Below are positions 6,398-13,050 of a DNA stretch of 13,050 bases, piece by piece; the stretch's first letter is position 1; every line of letters begins with the position of its first letter. The stretch comes from Synergistaceae bacterium UBA4088 (GTDB lineage: Bacteria; Synergistota; Synergistia; Synergistales; Thermovirgaceae), in contig DFYG01000050.1 in the NCBI GenBank assembly GCA_002382605.1, forward strand, positions 1-13,050, read 5' to 3'. The position numbers and the translations under genes are program-made. A model generated the notes under the pieces. That model did no database searches, had not been told where the DNA came from, and was given only the letters and a program-made list of their open reading frames with translations.

Positions 6398-7702
6398 TCA
6401 TTTGTCCAGGATCATTCTCAAACCAGCCACGGCGTAGAGCGGGATGTTGGTCATCCAGGACTCCTCCCGGTAATTCGCCAGGGAAAACCGTATCGCCCGT
6501 TTGGACCCAAATTTTTCGGAGAAAGCTTTCAGGCTTTTGCCCTGGAGGTTTTCCGCCGCCTTAACCTCTATTGGGACAACGGCACCCTTGTGCTGGATAA
6601 CAAAATCGACCTCTCCGCTTGACTTTTCCGCAGAGTAAAAGGACGGTTCAAACCCGAGGTCGGCTACCAACTGCATCAGGACGTACTGCTCCGTCAGGCT
6701 CCCCTTGAATTCCCTGTAGATACGGTCCCCTTCAAGAAGAACCTTGATGTCCACGTCCCCCATGGCAGTCAATAGTCCTACATCGTGGATGAAAAGCTTG
6801 AAGGCGGAAATGTCCTGGTAGGCCGCCAGAGGGATTCCGGGCCTTGATATGCGCGAGACCCTGATGACAAGACCGCAGTCCACCAGCCACTGGATCGCGT
6901 CTTCGTAGTCTTTTGAACGGGACCCGGGCCTCATGTGCCCATAAATGAACTTGCGGTTTTCTTTTGACAGTTGCGAGGGGATACTCCTCCACACCATGCG
7001 TGCTCTTTCTGCCGTGTTTGGGACTATGTGTTTTGAAAAATCCTGTTCGTACAGTCTCAGCAGGTTCTTCTGGTAAGACCTGACTTCAAGGTAGCTTCCT
7101 GTTTCTGAAAATATTCCTACCGCTTCGGGCATTCCGCCGATGTAACAGTATTGCCCGAGCAGTGTTGTGTATCTGTCCCTGAACACTTTTATCATCTCAA
7201 AATCGCCCTTTTCCAGCAGCAACATGAGATCCGTTTCCCCCATAGCTTGCAGAAATTCGGTAAAACTCATAGGGTACATGTCCAGCAGTTCCACCTTTCC
7301 TACAGGAAAGGAAATACCGCTGTGGTGGGCTATTCCCAATAGCGATCCTGCAGCCGCGACAGGGATATCCGGCCTCTCTTCATTAAAGTATTTGAGCGAT
7401 TGAATGGCTTTCGGCACTTCCTGGACTTCGTCGAATATCAGCAGGGTCGCGGGATCGACAGTCTGTCCGGTTTCGATCTGAAAGGCGTCCAGCAGGCGGT
7501 TGATGTTGAAGTCTCCCCTGAATACTTCCTCCATCCGGGGGTTGTTTTCAAAGTTTATATAGGCGAAATTTCTGAAATGCTCTTCACCAAAATGCTTCAG
7601 GATCCATGTTTTACCAACCTGTCTTGCTCCCTGAATGATCAGAGGCTTCCTTTTTTCTTTTTCCTTCCACCGTATCAGATCCTGCATGATCTTCCGTTTC
7701 AT
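6398..7702 (-). CDS. AAA_14-type ATPase with C-terminal DUF4143 domain
   Basis: The ATG at 7702 follows GGAGG at 7 nt. The 434-aa protein has the standard two-part layout. The N-terminal P-loop ATPase has Walker A GARQVGKT (25-32), Walker B LLIFDEVQE (87-95) and a sensor-like AAGSLLG (117-123). The C-terminal DUF4143 half includes YIGGMPEAV (187-195), a winged-helix-like centre and the end segment GEVDFVIQ...PIEVKAA (363-383). That D...E-x-K spacing resembles the PD-(D/E)XK nuclease fold often noted in this domain. Length and domain order match the family, which is common in anaerobic bacteria and archaea, often in many copies per genome, with no settled function. Proposed roles include DNA-linked or defence-linked ATPase activity. 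All motifs appear intact. It is probably the first gene of its minus-strand unit. Confidence 0.92.
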   Translation of the reverse strand: MKRKIMQDLIRWKEKEKRKPLIIQGARQVGKTWILKHFGEEHFRNFAYINFENNPRMEEVFRGDFNINRLLDAFQIETGQTVDPATLLIFDEVQEVPKAIQSLKYFNEERPDIPVAAAGSLLGIAHHSGISFPVGKVELLDMYPMSFTEFLQAMGETDLMLLLEKGDFEMIKVFRDRYTTLLGQYCYIGGMPEAVGIFSETGSYLEVRSYQKNLLRLYEQDFSKHIVPNTAERARMVWRSIPSQLSKENRKFIYGHMRPGSRSKDYEDAIQWLVDCGLVIRVSRISRPGIPLAAYQDISAFKLFIHDVGLLTAMGDVDIKVLLEGDRIYREFKGSLTEQYVLMQLVADLGFEPSFYSAEKSSGEVDFVIQHKGAVVPIEVKAAENLQGKSLKAFSEKFGSKRAIRFSLANYREESWMTNIPLYAVAGLRMILDK

Positions 7703-7720
7703 GAGATCGCCTCCGAAAAT

Positions 7721-7749
7721 AATTTACACCTTTTCGTCTGACTTTTCAA
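7721..7749 (-). promoter_or_regulatory. Candidate promoter for the AAA/DUF4143 gene
   Basis: Minus-strand TTGAAA (7749-7744; 5 of 6 to consensus), a 17-nt spacer, then TAAATT (7726-7721; 4 of 6). It points at the ATG at 7702. The expected start point falls very near the GGAGG ribosome binding site, giving an unusually short leader, so the assignment is tentative. Confidence 0.35.
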
Positions 7750-7954
7750 CATAAACAACATCTTTACGTTCGACTTTATGCGGAAGGAGGCGTATTCCAG
7801 CGGCCTGAGATCATTCTTTATCTATCGGGGTCTGTTGCTCCTGCAGGGCCATTCCGTCGTTCCTTCACCCCCTCCCCGGCCCGGGCAAAATACCTGAAAT
7901 ATAGATGGTACAATGGTTTACAAGACTAATCTGAACAGGTAAGAGGGTGATGAA

Positions 7955-10900
7955 ATGTCAAAAGGGCGCAAAATGCTTCTTATTCTGGGTGTATGCCTGG
8001 CAGTCATTGCAGCTGCGGCCATGACCATCAACTTCGGAGCCGATATGGTAAGGGAAAAGGTTTCGGAAGCCGTCACCGAAAACCTTGATTCACAGATAAC
8101 GATAGGATCGGTCAGCGGGAACCCCTTCAAGGGTTACGAAATGAGGGATATCTCGCTTTCTGCGGACGGCGCGGAAATTTTCAGCGCCGGGAGCATAAGG
8201 GCAAAGGTATCAGTGCTTGCTTTACTGACAGGTTCGCCTCCGTTATCTCTTCTTGAGATCCGGGGTTTCGCATCGGACGTTGACAAGATCAACCGCCTTA
8301 TCCCCAGGATAAAGAGGGGGGACGAAGGCGGGCAGATGCCCCTGAGCAGGATGCGGATCCTGGACAGCACGCTCATCTCTGAATGGGCGGAGGCGAATAT
8401 AAGCGAGGTAGCCCTTTCCTTCAACGGCAGCCTTATAGATATCGGCCTCGATGTCATGATCGACGACCTGCCTGTAAAAGGGAAACTCGTTGTTTCGATG
8501 GAGGCGGACAGTTTCGCGATCAGGAAAATGAACCTTGATATAGGCCAGGGCAAACTGTCTTCGGCAGGGACCGTCACACCCGTACTTTCATTAGAGGGGA
8601 ATGCCAAAGACCTTGACATAGCAAGACTGATAAATTTCTGGCCAAAGGCGGAACCCGACCTTTACAAGGGTCTCCTTTCAACCGGCTTTTCTGCAAAGGG
8701 TACCTGGCAGGATCCGGAAATATCAGGCGATCTCGATTATTCCGGTACCATGATCTCCGGTATCCCCGTTGAAACTGCTACAGCAAGGTGGAAATTTCTC
8801 AAGAGCAGGCTGGATGTTGCCGACCTGGATGTGAGACTCCTTGGATTCCCGCTCAAAGGCGACCTTGCCTTTCTCTTCGCCCCCTCATCCCCACCGAGGA
8901 TGCGCGTTGATCTCAAGGGTGCTGCGGCCGATCTTGAGTCCATTGCCCGGGTTTCCGGGAAGATCGAAGGCTTGAGCGGAACCCTTGATGAATTCTCGGT
9001 GTTCCTTGAGGGCCTGGTTTTCAACCCTGAGGGGAAGGTCACTTTCAGGGCCGGCAAACTCGGTTTCAAAGAATATTCGACGAGCGATACCAGCATAAGC
9101 GCGAATATACGGGGCGGGAACATCAACCTCAGCGGGAAGAGCGTCTTTGAAGGAGCGCCGCTGGCCTTTGGTGGAACCGTCAATGAGTTTATGACAAAAC
9201 CGGAAATTGCTCTTCAGGGCACTTTGAGGTCGCTCTCCCTTGCATCGGTCAAAAAGATCGTTCCGGCACTCAAGGGTATCGACGTCAAAGGGGTGATGAA
9301 TGCCGATTACAGGATAGCCGGAACGGCCCCCGATATTGCCGTATCCGGCAAGGTTTGGTCGAACAGTATGAGCGTCGGGGAATATTCATTGTCAAGTCCT
9401 TCCACATCATATAACTACGCTCTCAAAGAGGATTCACTTGCATTTTCAGACCTGAAGGGCGGCTGGAAGAGTGCTTCCATTTCGGGGAACGGCAGGATCA
9501 CAAACCTTTCCTCGGAGAACAGGACCGGGGATATAGTCGTGCGTGCGGCAAAACTCGACTCTGCATTCTTCGCTTCGCTGTACCCCCCGGTTGCCGAATA
9601 CCGCATCAAAGGCGATATAACTGTTGAAGCATGGATCAAGGGGGCCCTCTCCGGCCCGTCCGTCAGGGTCAGCCTGCTCTCTCCGGCTCTTTCTGCGATG
9701 GACAACTTTCGCTTTGTCAATTTAAGCGCAGGCACTGACATCCCGGATCTCAAGGGAGGGGTACCCGCAGACCTTCGTCTTGACATCAAGGCAGACTCCG
9801 CAGCGATCAGCGGTGCAGCGCTTGAGTCGTTAAAGGTCGAACTGGAGAAAAAAGGTAAGGTTGTTACGATAAAACAGGGAAGCGCTGCCATGGGAACCGG
9901 AACCCTCTCAGCGGCAGGATCCATGACCGTTGAGGAACCGTTTGAAAAGACCGCGCTGAACATATCCGTAAAAGCTGCCAATATCGACCTTGAAAAAATA
10001 TCTTTCAAGGACCAGAAGGGATCGCCCATGGCCGGGATCCTGACGGGCGACCTGGCCATTTCCGGGAATGTTGAAAACCCGCGGGTAGCCTTGAACGCTT
10101 CGGCGCCATTCATAGCTGCTTCCGGCGTCAGGGCGGACAGCTTAAAGGTGAAATTATCCGGTAACATGGACAAAGTGAACATCCAGGACCTTTCGGGCAA
10201 AGTAGGGGATGGCTCCATAGCGGTAACCGGCGACGTCAGGCCCGCACCATTCGCAGCCGACCTTGCGGTCGACGGGAAAAACCTCGACCTCAAGCCCATG
10301 CTCGTCAGGTTTGAAAAACTCGAGCCCTACAACATCACCGGGACAGCCAACCTGGCCTTCAAGGGACATTTCGAGAAGGGCGGTAACAGCGGGACAGGTA
10401 ACCTGACATCTCCTTCCGTCCGTTTTATGGGCATGGCCTTTACGGACATTGTTCTTCCAATGGTCCTTGAAGGGGACCGCCTAGTTTCCGCGAACGAGAA
10501 AGGGAAACTTTACGGCGGCAATATCTCCGGCAACGGTTCCCTGAACCTTCCGGACATGACCTTCAACGAAGAGGTAGAGGTTACAGATACGGACATCGAT
10601 GCACTGATGAAAGATGCTTTCAAGCTGAAAGGAAGGATCACAGGGAAGGCCCGGCTCTCGGCAAATATCTCCGGCACTATCGGGGAGCCCATAAAATACA
10701 GCGGAAGCGGACTTCTAACAACAGGGCAGGGCATGTTGTCAGGTTTCAAGGGCGTCGACCTCCTCACTTCGATCCACGGAACAAAAGGGGTGCAATACCT
10801 GTCCATCTACGCCCCATTCAACCTTGAAACAGGACGACTGATCCTCAGGGAAGATACACTGGTCAAAGCTCCGGCGGGCGATCCAATATATCGCCACCTT

Positions 10901-11665
10901 TCAGCCTCCGGTCCTGTCGGACCGGAAAAAAGGCTAAACCTTGCCTGCAGCGGAAATGTCAACGTCAGGGTCTTCAACGCCCTGATCGGAGGGGCAACCG
11001 GGGGTCTGAGCGGGCTGGCCGCTACGCAGGACATCGTGGGGCTCCTCAAGGGAACTATTGAAGGGGCCGGTTCGGTACTGAAAAAAGATGATTTCCGGGA
11101 TGTCAGTTTCAATGTCAAAGGAACTTTCGAAAAACCCGGGATCTCCAATGTAAAAATATCAGGTCCTGAACCTGAGGAACCGGGGACAGAACCCGCAGAA
11201 CTGGCTGTTGAGGAACAATCCCTCCAGGACCAGGTGATCCAGCAACTCAAGCCGGACGCAAAGCCGATACCGATCCCGATCCCGATACCGGTCCCCGTAC
11301 CTGCGCCCGCTCCGGCACCGATCCCGGCACCTGTGCCGGCACCTGTCCCCGCACCTGAAAAACCCGCTGTCCAGGAGAAGGTACTGGAACAGATCGTACC
11401 GGACACTGCACCCGAACCCGCTGTAGAGGAAAAAGTGGCCCCTGTAAAGGAACCGGAGCCACTTAAGGAAGATGCCGCGCCGGCGGCGGAAGTAAAAGAG
11501 ATCCAGGAACAGGAGCCGGAAAAGATCCAGGCGGAAACTGTCCCTGCTCCCGCAGCAGTTTCGGAAGATGTGCAACCTCCACAAAAGCAGGAACCAGTTA
11601 AGGAAGAACCTGCAGAGATCGTTCAGGAAACCGATGCAGAGGTCACTTCCGGTGATATTGATTAG
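7955..11665 (+). CDS. AsmA/TamB-like envelope protein, 1236 aa, with X-Pro repeat and acidic tail
   Basis: The ATG at 7955 follows GAGGG at 7 nt. Residues 7-27 form one N-terminal membrane anchor (MLLILGVCLAVIAAAAMTI). About 1000 residues of repeating short beta-strands follow, with the recurring pattern '(sA)xGxv...p.i.....' typical of the AsmA/TamB/YhdP repeating beta-groove superfamily; many strands carry F.G, SGN and LxLSG motifs. Such proteins bridge the inner and outer membranes and are linked to phospholipid transport and outer-membrane assembly. A conserved-looking C-terminal part (about 900-1068) has YSGSGLLTTGQGMLSGF and a region ending FEKPGISNVKISGPEP, as in AsmA-like C-termini. 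I see no TamB-specific C-terminal domain. The last 160 residues are unusual: an X-Pro run at 1104-1134, then a Glu/Pro/Ala-rich tail to the stop. The gene stands alone on its strand and ends in a terminator. The superfamily is clear; the exact subfamily is not. Confidence 0.85.
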   Translation: MSKGRKMLLILGVCLAVIAAAAMTINFGADMVREKVSEAVTENLDSQITIGSVSGNPFKGYEMRDISLSADGAEIFSAGSIRAKVSVLALLTGSPPLSLLEIRGFASDVDKINRLIPRIKRGDEGGQMPLSRMRILDSTLISEWAEANISEVALSFNGSLIDIGLDVMIDDLPVKGKLVVSMEADSFAIRKMNLDIGQGKLSSAGTVTPVLSLEGNAKDLDIARLINFWPKAEPDLYKGLLSTGFSAKGTWQDPEISGDLDYSGTMISGIPVETATARWKFLKSRLDVADLDVRLLGFPLKGDLAFLFAPSSPPRMRVDLKGAAADLESIARVSGKIEGLSGTLDEFSVFLEGLVFNPEGKVTFRAGKLGFKEYSTSDTSISANIRGGNINLSGKSVFEGAPLAFGGTVNEFMTKPEIALQGTLRSLSLASVKKIVPALKGIDVKGVMNADYRIAGTAPDIAVSGKVWSNSMSVGEYSLSSPSTSYNYALKEDSLAFSDLKGGWKSASISGNGRITNLSSENRTGDIVVRAAKLDSAFFASLYPPVAEYRIKGDITVEAWIKGALSGPSVRVSLLSPALSAMDNFRFVNLSAGTDIPDLKGGVPADLRLDIKADSAAISGAALESLKVELEKKGKVVTIKQGSAAMGTGTLSAAGSMTVEEPFEKTALNISVKAANIDLEKISFKDQKGSPMAGILTGDLAISGNVENPRVALNASAPFIAASGVRADSLKVKLSGNMDKVNIQDLSGKVGDGSIAVTGDVRPAPFAADLAVDGKNLDLKPMLVRFEKLEPYNITGTANLAFKGHFEKGGNSGTGNLTSPSVRFMGMAFTDIVLPMVLEGDRLVSANEKGKLYGGNISGNGSLNLPDMTFNEEVEVTDTDIDALMKDAFKLKGRITGKARLSANISGTIGEPIKYSGSGLLTTGQGMLSGFKGVDLLTSIHGTKGVQYLSIYAPFNLETGRLILREDTLVKAPAGDPIYRHLSASGPVGPEKRLNLACSGNVNVRVFNALIGGATGGLSGLAATQDIVGLLKGTIEGAGSVLKKDDFRDVSFNVKGTFEKPGISNVKISGPEPEEPGTEPAELAVEEQSLQDQVIQQLKPDAKPIPIPIPIPVPVPAPAPAPIPAPVPAPVPAPEKPAVQEKVLEQIVPDTAPEPAVEEKVAPVKEPEPLKEDAAPAAEVKEIQEQEPEKIQAETVPAPAAVSEDVQPPQKQEPVKEEPAEIVQETDAEVTSGDID
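11264..11356 (+). repeat. X-Pro dipeptide repeat in the AsmA-like protein
   Basis: Thirty-one codons encode strictly alternating Pro with Ile, Val or Ala (residues 1104-1134). Ile-Pro comes first, then Val-Pro and Ala-Pro. Codons for each residue vary (CCG, CCT, CCC; ATA, ATC; GCA, GCT, GCG), so the pattern is kept at protein level rather than being a recent simple DNA expansion. Alternating X-Pro segments are stiff and extended, as in the periplasmic part of TonB. Confidence 0.9.
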
Positions 11666-11823
11666 GAGGGTAAAACCTTCTGTTCAAATTGGTTCTGAAA
11701 AACAAAAGATGCAACGGACCAGGGCAGAAGATGAGATGGAAAGGGTCATTGCCCCGGCCATGGCACAGGAGAAGCATTGTCCATATACTGCGAAGTAGAA
11801 CCCCAGGCGAACATTCTAAGGGG

Positions 11824-11848
11824 AGCCCGCCCATATGGGCGGGCTTTT
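11824..11848 (+). terminator. Intrinsic terminator after the AsmA-like gene
   Basis: A 9-bp GC-rich stem (AGCCCGCCC, loop ATAT, GGGCGGGCT) is followed by TTTTCCC on the plus strand. It lies about 160 nt after the stop at 11665. It is also 36 nt beyond the stop of the convergent PEBP gene, so it may serve both, but the minus-strand side lacks a T-run. Between stop and hairpin there is only a 29-codon ORF (11709-11798) without a ribosome binding site. Confidence 0.8.
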
Positions 11849-11880
11849 CCCTACCCGAATGGTCCGGCATATGATGTGTC

Positions 11881-12399
11881 CTAATGGCTGTACCTGCTCA
11901 TCAGTTCCGCTTCGGAAATGATATGCCCTTCCATGGCCTTGAGCAGGGAAGTTCGCGAAGATCCCGGCTCAAGGTCAAGATCCGCATCCAGCGCGTATAG
12001 ACTGAAGACGTAACGATGCGTTCCGCTTGGGGGGCAGGGTCCCCCGTAACCTGTCTTTCCGAAATCATTGACACCCTGCCTGGTCCCGTCCTGCAGTTCT
12101 TCATTTTTGGGGAACCCTTTATCCAATGAAGTTACAGCGGAAGGGATGTTGAAAATAACCCAGTGCACCCATCCCCGGGCATCAGGATCATCCATGATCA
12201 ACGCAAAGCTCTTTGTATTTTCGGGGATATCCCCCCACATAAGCGCAGGAGAGACATTCCCTCTTTCGAACCCGGCATTGTCCGGCAACCTTTCGCCTTC
12301 CAAGAAAGCGTCACTTTGGAGTGTGAGGGCCTGCGCTATACCTGGAAAACAGAAAAGACAGGCAAGGAAAGCAATGAACACCCCGAAAATTTCCCTCAT
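11881..12399 (-). CDS. Exported PEBP family protein (YbhB/YbcL type)
   Basis: The ATG at 12399 follows GGAGG at 10 nt; TTG at 12405 and GTG at 12408 are weaker alternatives. Residues 1-24 are a signal peptide ending in AQA, so the mature protein of about 148 aa should be periplasmic. The phosphatidylethanolamine-binding protein fold is shown by NVSPALMWGDIP, DDPDA (70-74), GWVHWVIFNIP (76-86) and GYGGPCPPSGTHRY (117-130), which together line the anion-binding pocket. Bacterial members (YbhB, YbcL) have the same length. Their ligand and role are poorly known; some have been tied to host-response suppression or small-molecule binding. The gene is divergent from the 49-aa exported peptide gene and convergent with the AsmA-like gene. 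The key pocket residues appear intact. Confidence 0.93.
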   Translation of the reverse strand: MREIFGVFIAFLACLFCFPGIAQALTLQSDAFLEGERLPDNAGFERGNVSPALMWGDIPENTKSFALIMDDPDARGWVHWVIFNIPSAVTSLDKGFPKNEELQDGTRQGVNDFGKTGYGGPCPPSGTHRYVFSLYALDADLDLEPGSSRTSLLKAMEGHIISEAELMSRYSH

Positions 12400-12470
12400 G
12401 TTCAACACACCTCCCCTTTGATAATTTCATGAACTTGCTGTACATCTGCGTATAGGGTCGAACCACAAAC

Positions 12471-12476
12471 ATTATA
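12471..12476 (-). promoter_or_regulatory. Candidate -10 box for the PEBP gene
   Basis: A perfect TATAAT is read on the minus strand, about 70 nt before the PEBP start codon, in the AT-rich divergent intergenic region. No good -35 box is seen at 16-18 nt, so it may need an activator, or be chance. Confidence 0.35.
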
Positions 12477-12511
12477 GATTATTTTCAAAAACCACATAGG
12501 GAGGCATACTT

Positions 12512-12661
12512 ATGAAAAAGATCCTGGCCGCAATAATGCTGATTCTTATGATATCGGGGACAGCATTTGCAGGCGGTGACAAAAATCACGCAGACAAGGC
12601 GCAAGGACCTGCCGGAGAAAGCAACCCTGGTGTGGCTGACAGCGCGCAGAACAGCAGGTAG
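12512..12661 (+). CDS. Small exported peptide, 49 aa precursor
   Basis: The ATG at 12512 follows AGGGAGG at about 8 nt. The product starts MKKILAAIMLILMISGTAFA, a textbook signal peptide (KK, hydrophobic core, AFA cleavage site). The mature peptide of about 29 residues (GGDKNHADKAQGPAGESNPG, then VADSAQNSR) is polar, has no cysteine and is probably unstructured. The gene was found by reading the strand; it is below the usual ORF length cut. A strong terminator 40 nt downstream and a good ribosome binding site support a real, single-gene unit. No family is recognised. It could be a secreted or periplasmic small protein. A lipoprotein is excluded, since there is no lipobox Cys. Confidence 0.75.
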   Translation: MKKILAAIMLILMISGTAFAGGDKNHADKAQGPAGESNPGVADSAQNSR

Positions 12662-12701
12662 GATCTTAAAACTGCTTCACGGTCCTGGGTATTCCAATAT
12701 G

Positions 12702-12735
12702 AGGGGCGGTCCCTCACAGGGGCTGCCCCTTTTTT
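12702..12735 (+). terminator. Strong intrinsic terminator after the 49-aa gene
   Basis: Arms 12702-12714 and 12718-12730 pair over 13 bp (two G-T wobbles) with a CAC loop, and are followed directly by a run of six T (12730-12735). It lies 40 nt after the stop codon at 12661. Confidence 0.9.
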
Positions 12736-13040
12736 AAAGATCTTGAAAACATCAGGGCTTCAGATCTGACAAAGACAGTTCCCAGGATATTCCAGGAACT
12801 CTTTTTTCAGGGGAAATATCTCCTTTTCATCGCCTCTTCGAACCGCCTTGCCGCCTGCGGCATTACCGATACTGATATCCCGTAAAGATCACCTCTCTCC
12901 TTCATCTTCGCCCCGCTGCCAATAAGAATGCCAAAAGCGGACAGGTTGACCCCTAATATGTTTCAGGGGTTTCCCTACCCGGGTCCCTATTTTTGTCTTA
13001 TACTGTACTGGGATAACTTTTTAGAGGAGGTGCGGGAAAA
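12736..13040. other. Gene-poor stretch between the 49-aa gene and the right-edge gene
   Basis: No well-supported gene was found. It holds a 32-codon minus-strand ORF (12905 to 12807, MKERGDLYGISVSVMPQAAR...) with gene-like composition but no convincing ribosome binding site. There is a 6-bp hairpin (12777-12782 with 12795-12800) followed by CTTTTTTC, and an inverted repeat ACCCCT-N10-AGGGGT (12949-12970). A TATACT box (12999-13004) lies about 37 nt before the start codon at 13041 and is a possible -10 for the next gene, though no matching -35 box is seen. Confidence 0.5.
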
Positions 13041-13050
13041 ATGAAACAGA
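13041..13050 (+). CDS. Start of a gene cut by the window edge
   Basis: An ATG at 13041 (MKQ...) follows a strong AGGAGG at 13025-13030 with a 10-nt spacer. Only three codons are visible, so nothing can be said about the product. The ribosome binding site and the upstream TATACT box make a real start likely. Confidence 0.6.

Noticed and set aside
7703..7954. Intergenic region searched for a riboswitch or RNA gene
   Set aside because: Apart from the candidate minus-strand promoter and a lone TACAAT box (7910-7915) without a -35 partner, no conserved RNA structure or repeat is visible.
9415..10299. 294-codon minus-strand ORF
   Set aside because: Serine/proline-rich shadow of the AsmA-like gene with no ribosome binding site or recognisable domain.
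10807..11406. 199-codon minus-strand ORF with Gly-Thr/Gly-Ile repeats
   Set aside because: It is the complement of the X-Pro repeat of the AsmA-like gene; the repeated look is inherited from that coding strand.
11709..11798. 29-codon plus-strand ORF in the 3' region of the AsmA-like gene
   Set aside because: No ribosome binding site, no signal or domain, and it lies between a stop codon and a terminator, where chance ORFs are expected.
1..13050. CRISPR arrays, tRNA genes, insertion sequences, attachment sites
   Set aside because: No regularly spaced repeats, cloverleaf with a CCA-type end, transposase motifs or paired terminal inverted repeats were seen on reading both strands.

Overview
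The window reads as chromosomal DNA of a diderm (Gram-negative-type) bacterium with moderately high GC, strong AGGAGG-like ribosome binding sites and several TTG/GTG start options. The diderm inference rests on a very large AsmA/TamB-like envelope protein and on two exported proteins with signal peptides. Gene content and style would fit a Synergistota-like anaerobe, but this is a guess from memory of families, not something the sequence proves.

Layout: positions 1-7702 are carried entirely on the minus strand. From its upstream end at 7702 leftwards there is an AAA ATPase with a DUF4143 C-terminus (6398-7702), an uncharacterised 411-aa protein with a probable winged helix (5040-6275), a YeiH/UPF0324 inner-membrane transporter (3874-4812), a broken CHASE4-HAMP-PAS-GGDEF diguanylate cyclase (1601-3669), a 61-aa zinc-ribbon-like protein (1208-1393) and an M20-family amidohydrolase that runs off the left edge (1-1111). 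From 7955 to 11665 the plus strand carries one 1236-aa AsmA/TamB-like gene with a striking X-Pro repeat and an acidic tail, closed by a clear terminator. It converges on a minus-strand exported PEBP/YbhB-type protein (11881-12399). A divergent 49-aa exported peptide gene (12512-12661) follows with a very strong terminator, then a gene-poor stretch and the first codons of another plus-strand gene (13041).

The genes look like independent transcription units rather than one pathway. Regulatory signals that can be read are a near-consensus promoter with a palindrome at its start point in front of the zinc-ribbon gene, a strong terminator wedged between that gene and the amidohydrolase, and terminators after the AsmA-like and small-peptide genes.

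No CRISPR array, tRNA, rRNA, insertion sequence or phage gene was seen. No convincing new multi-gene system was found. The most notable items are the doubly damaged diguanylate cyclase, the TonB-like tail on the AsmA-like protein, the altered lid of the M20 enzyme and the small exported peptide unit.
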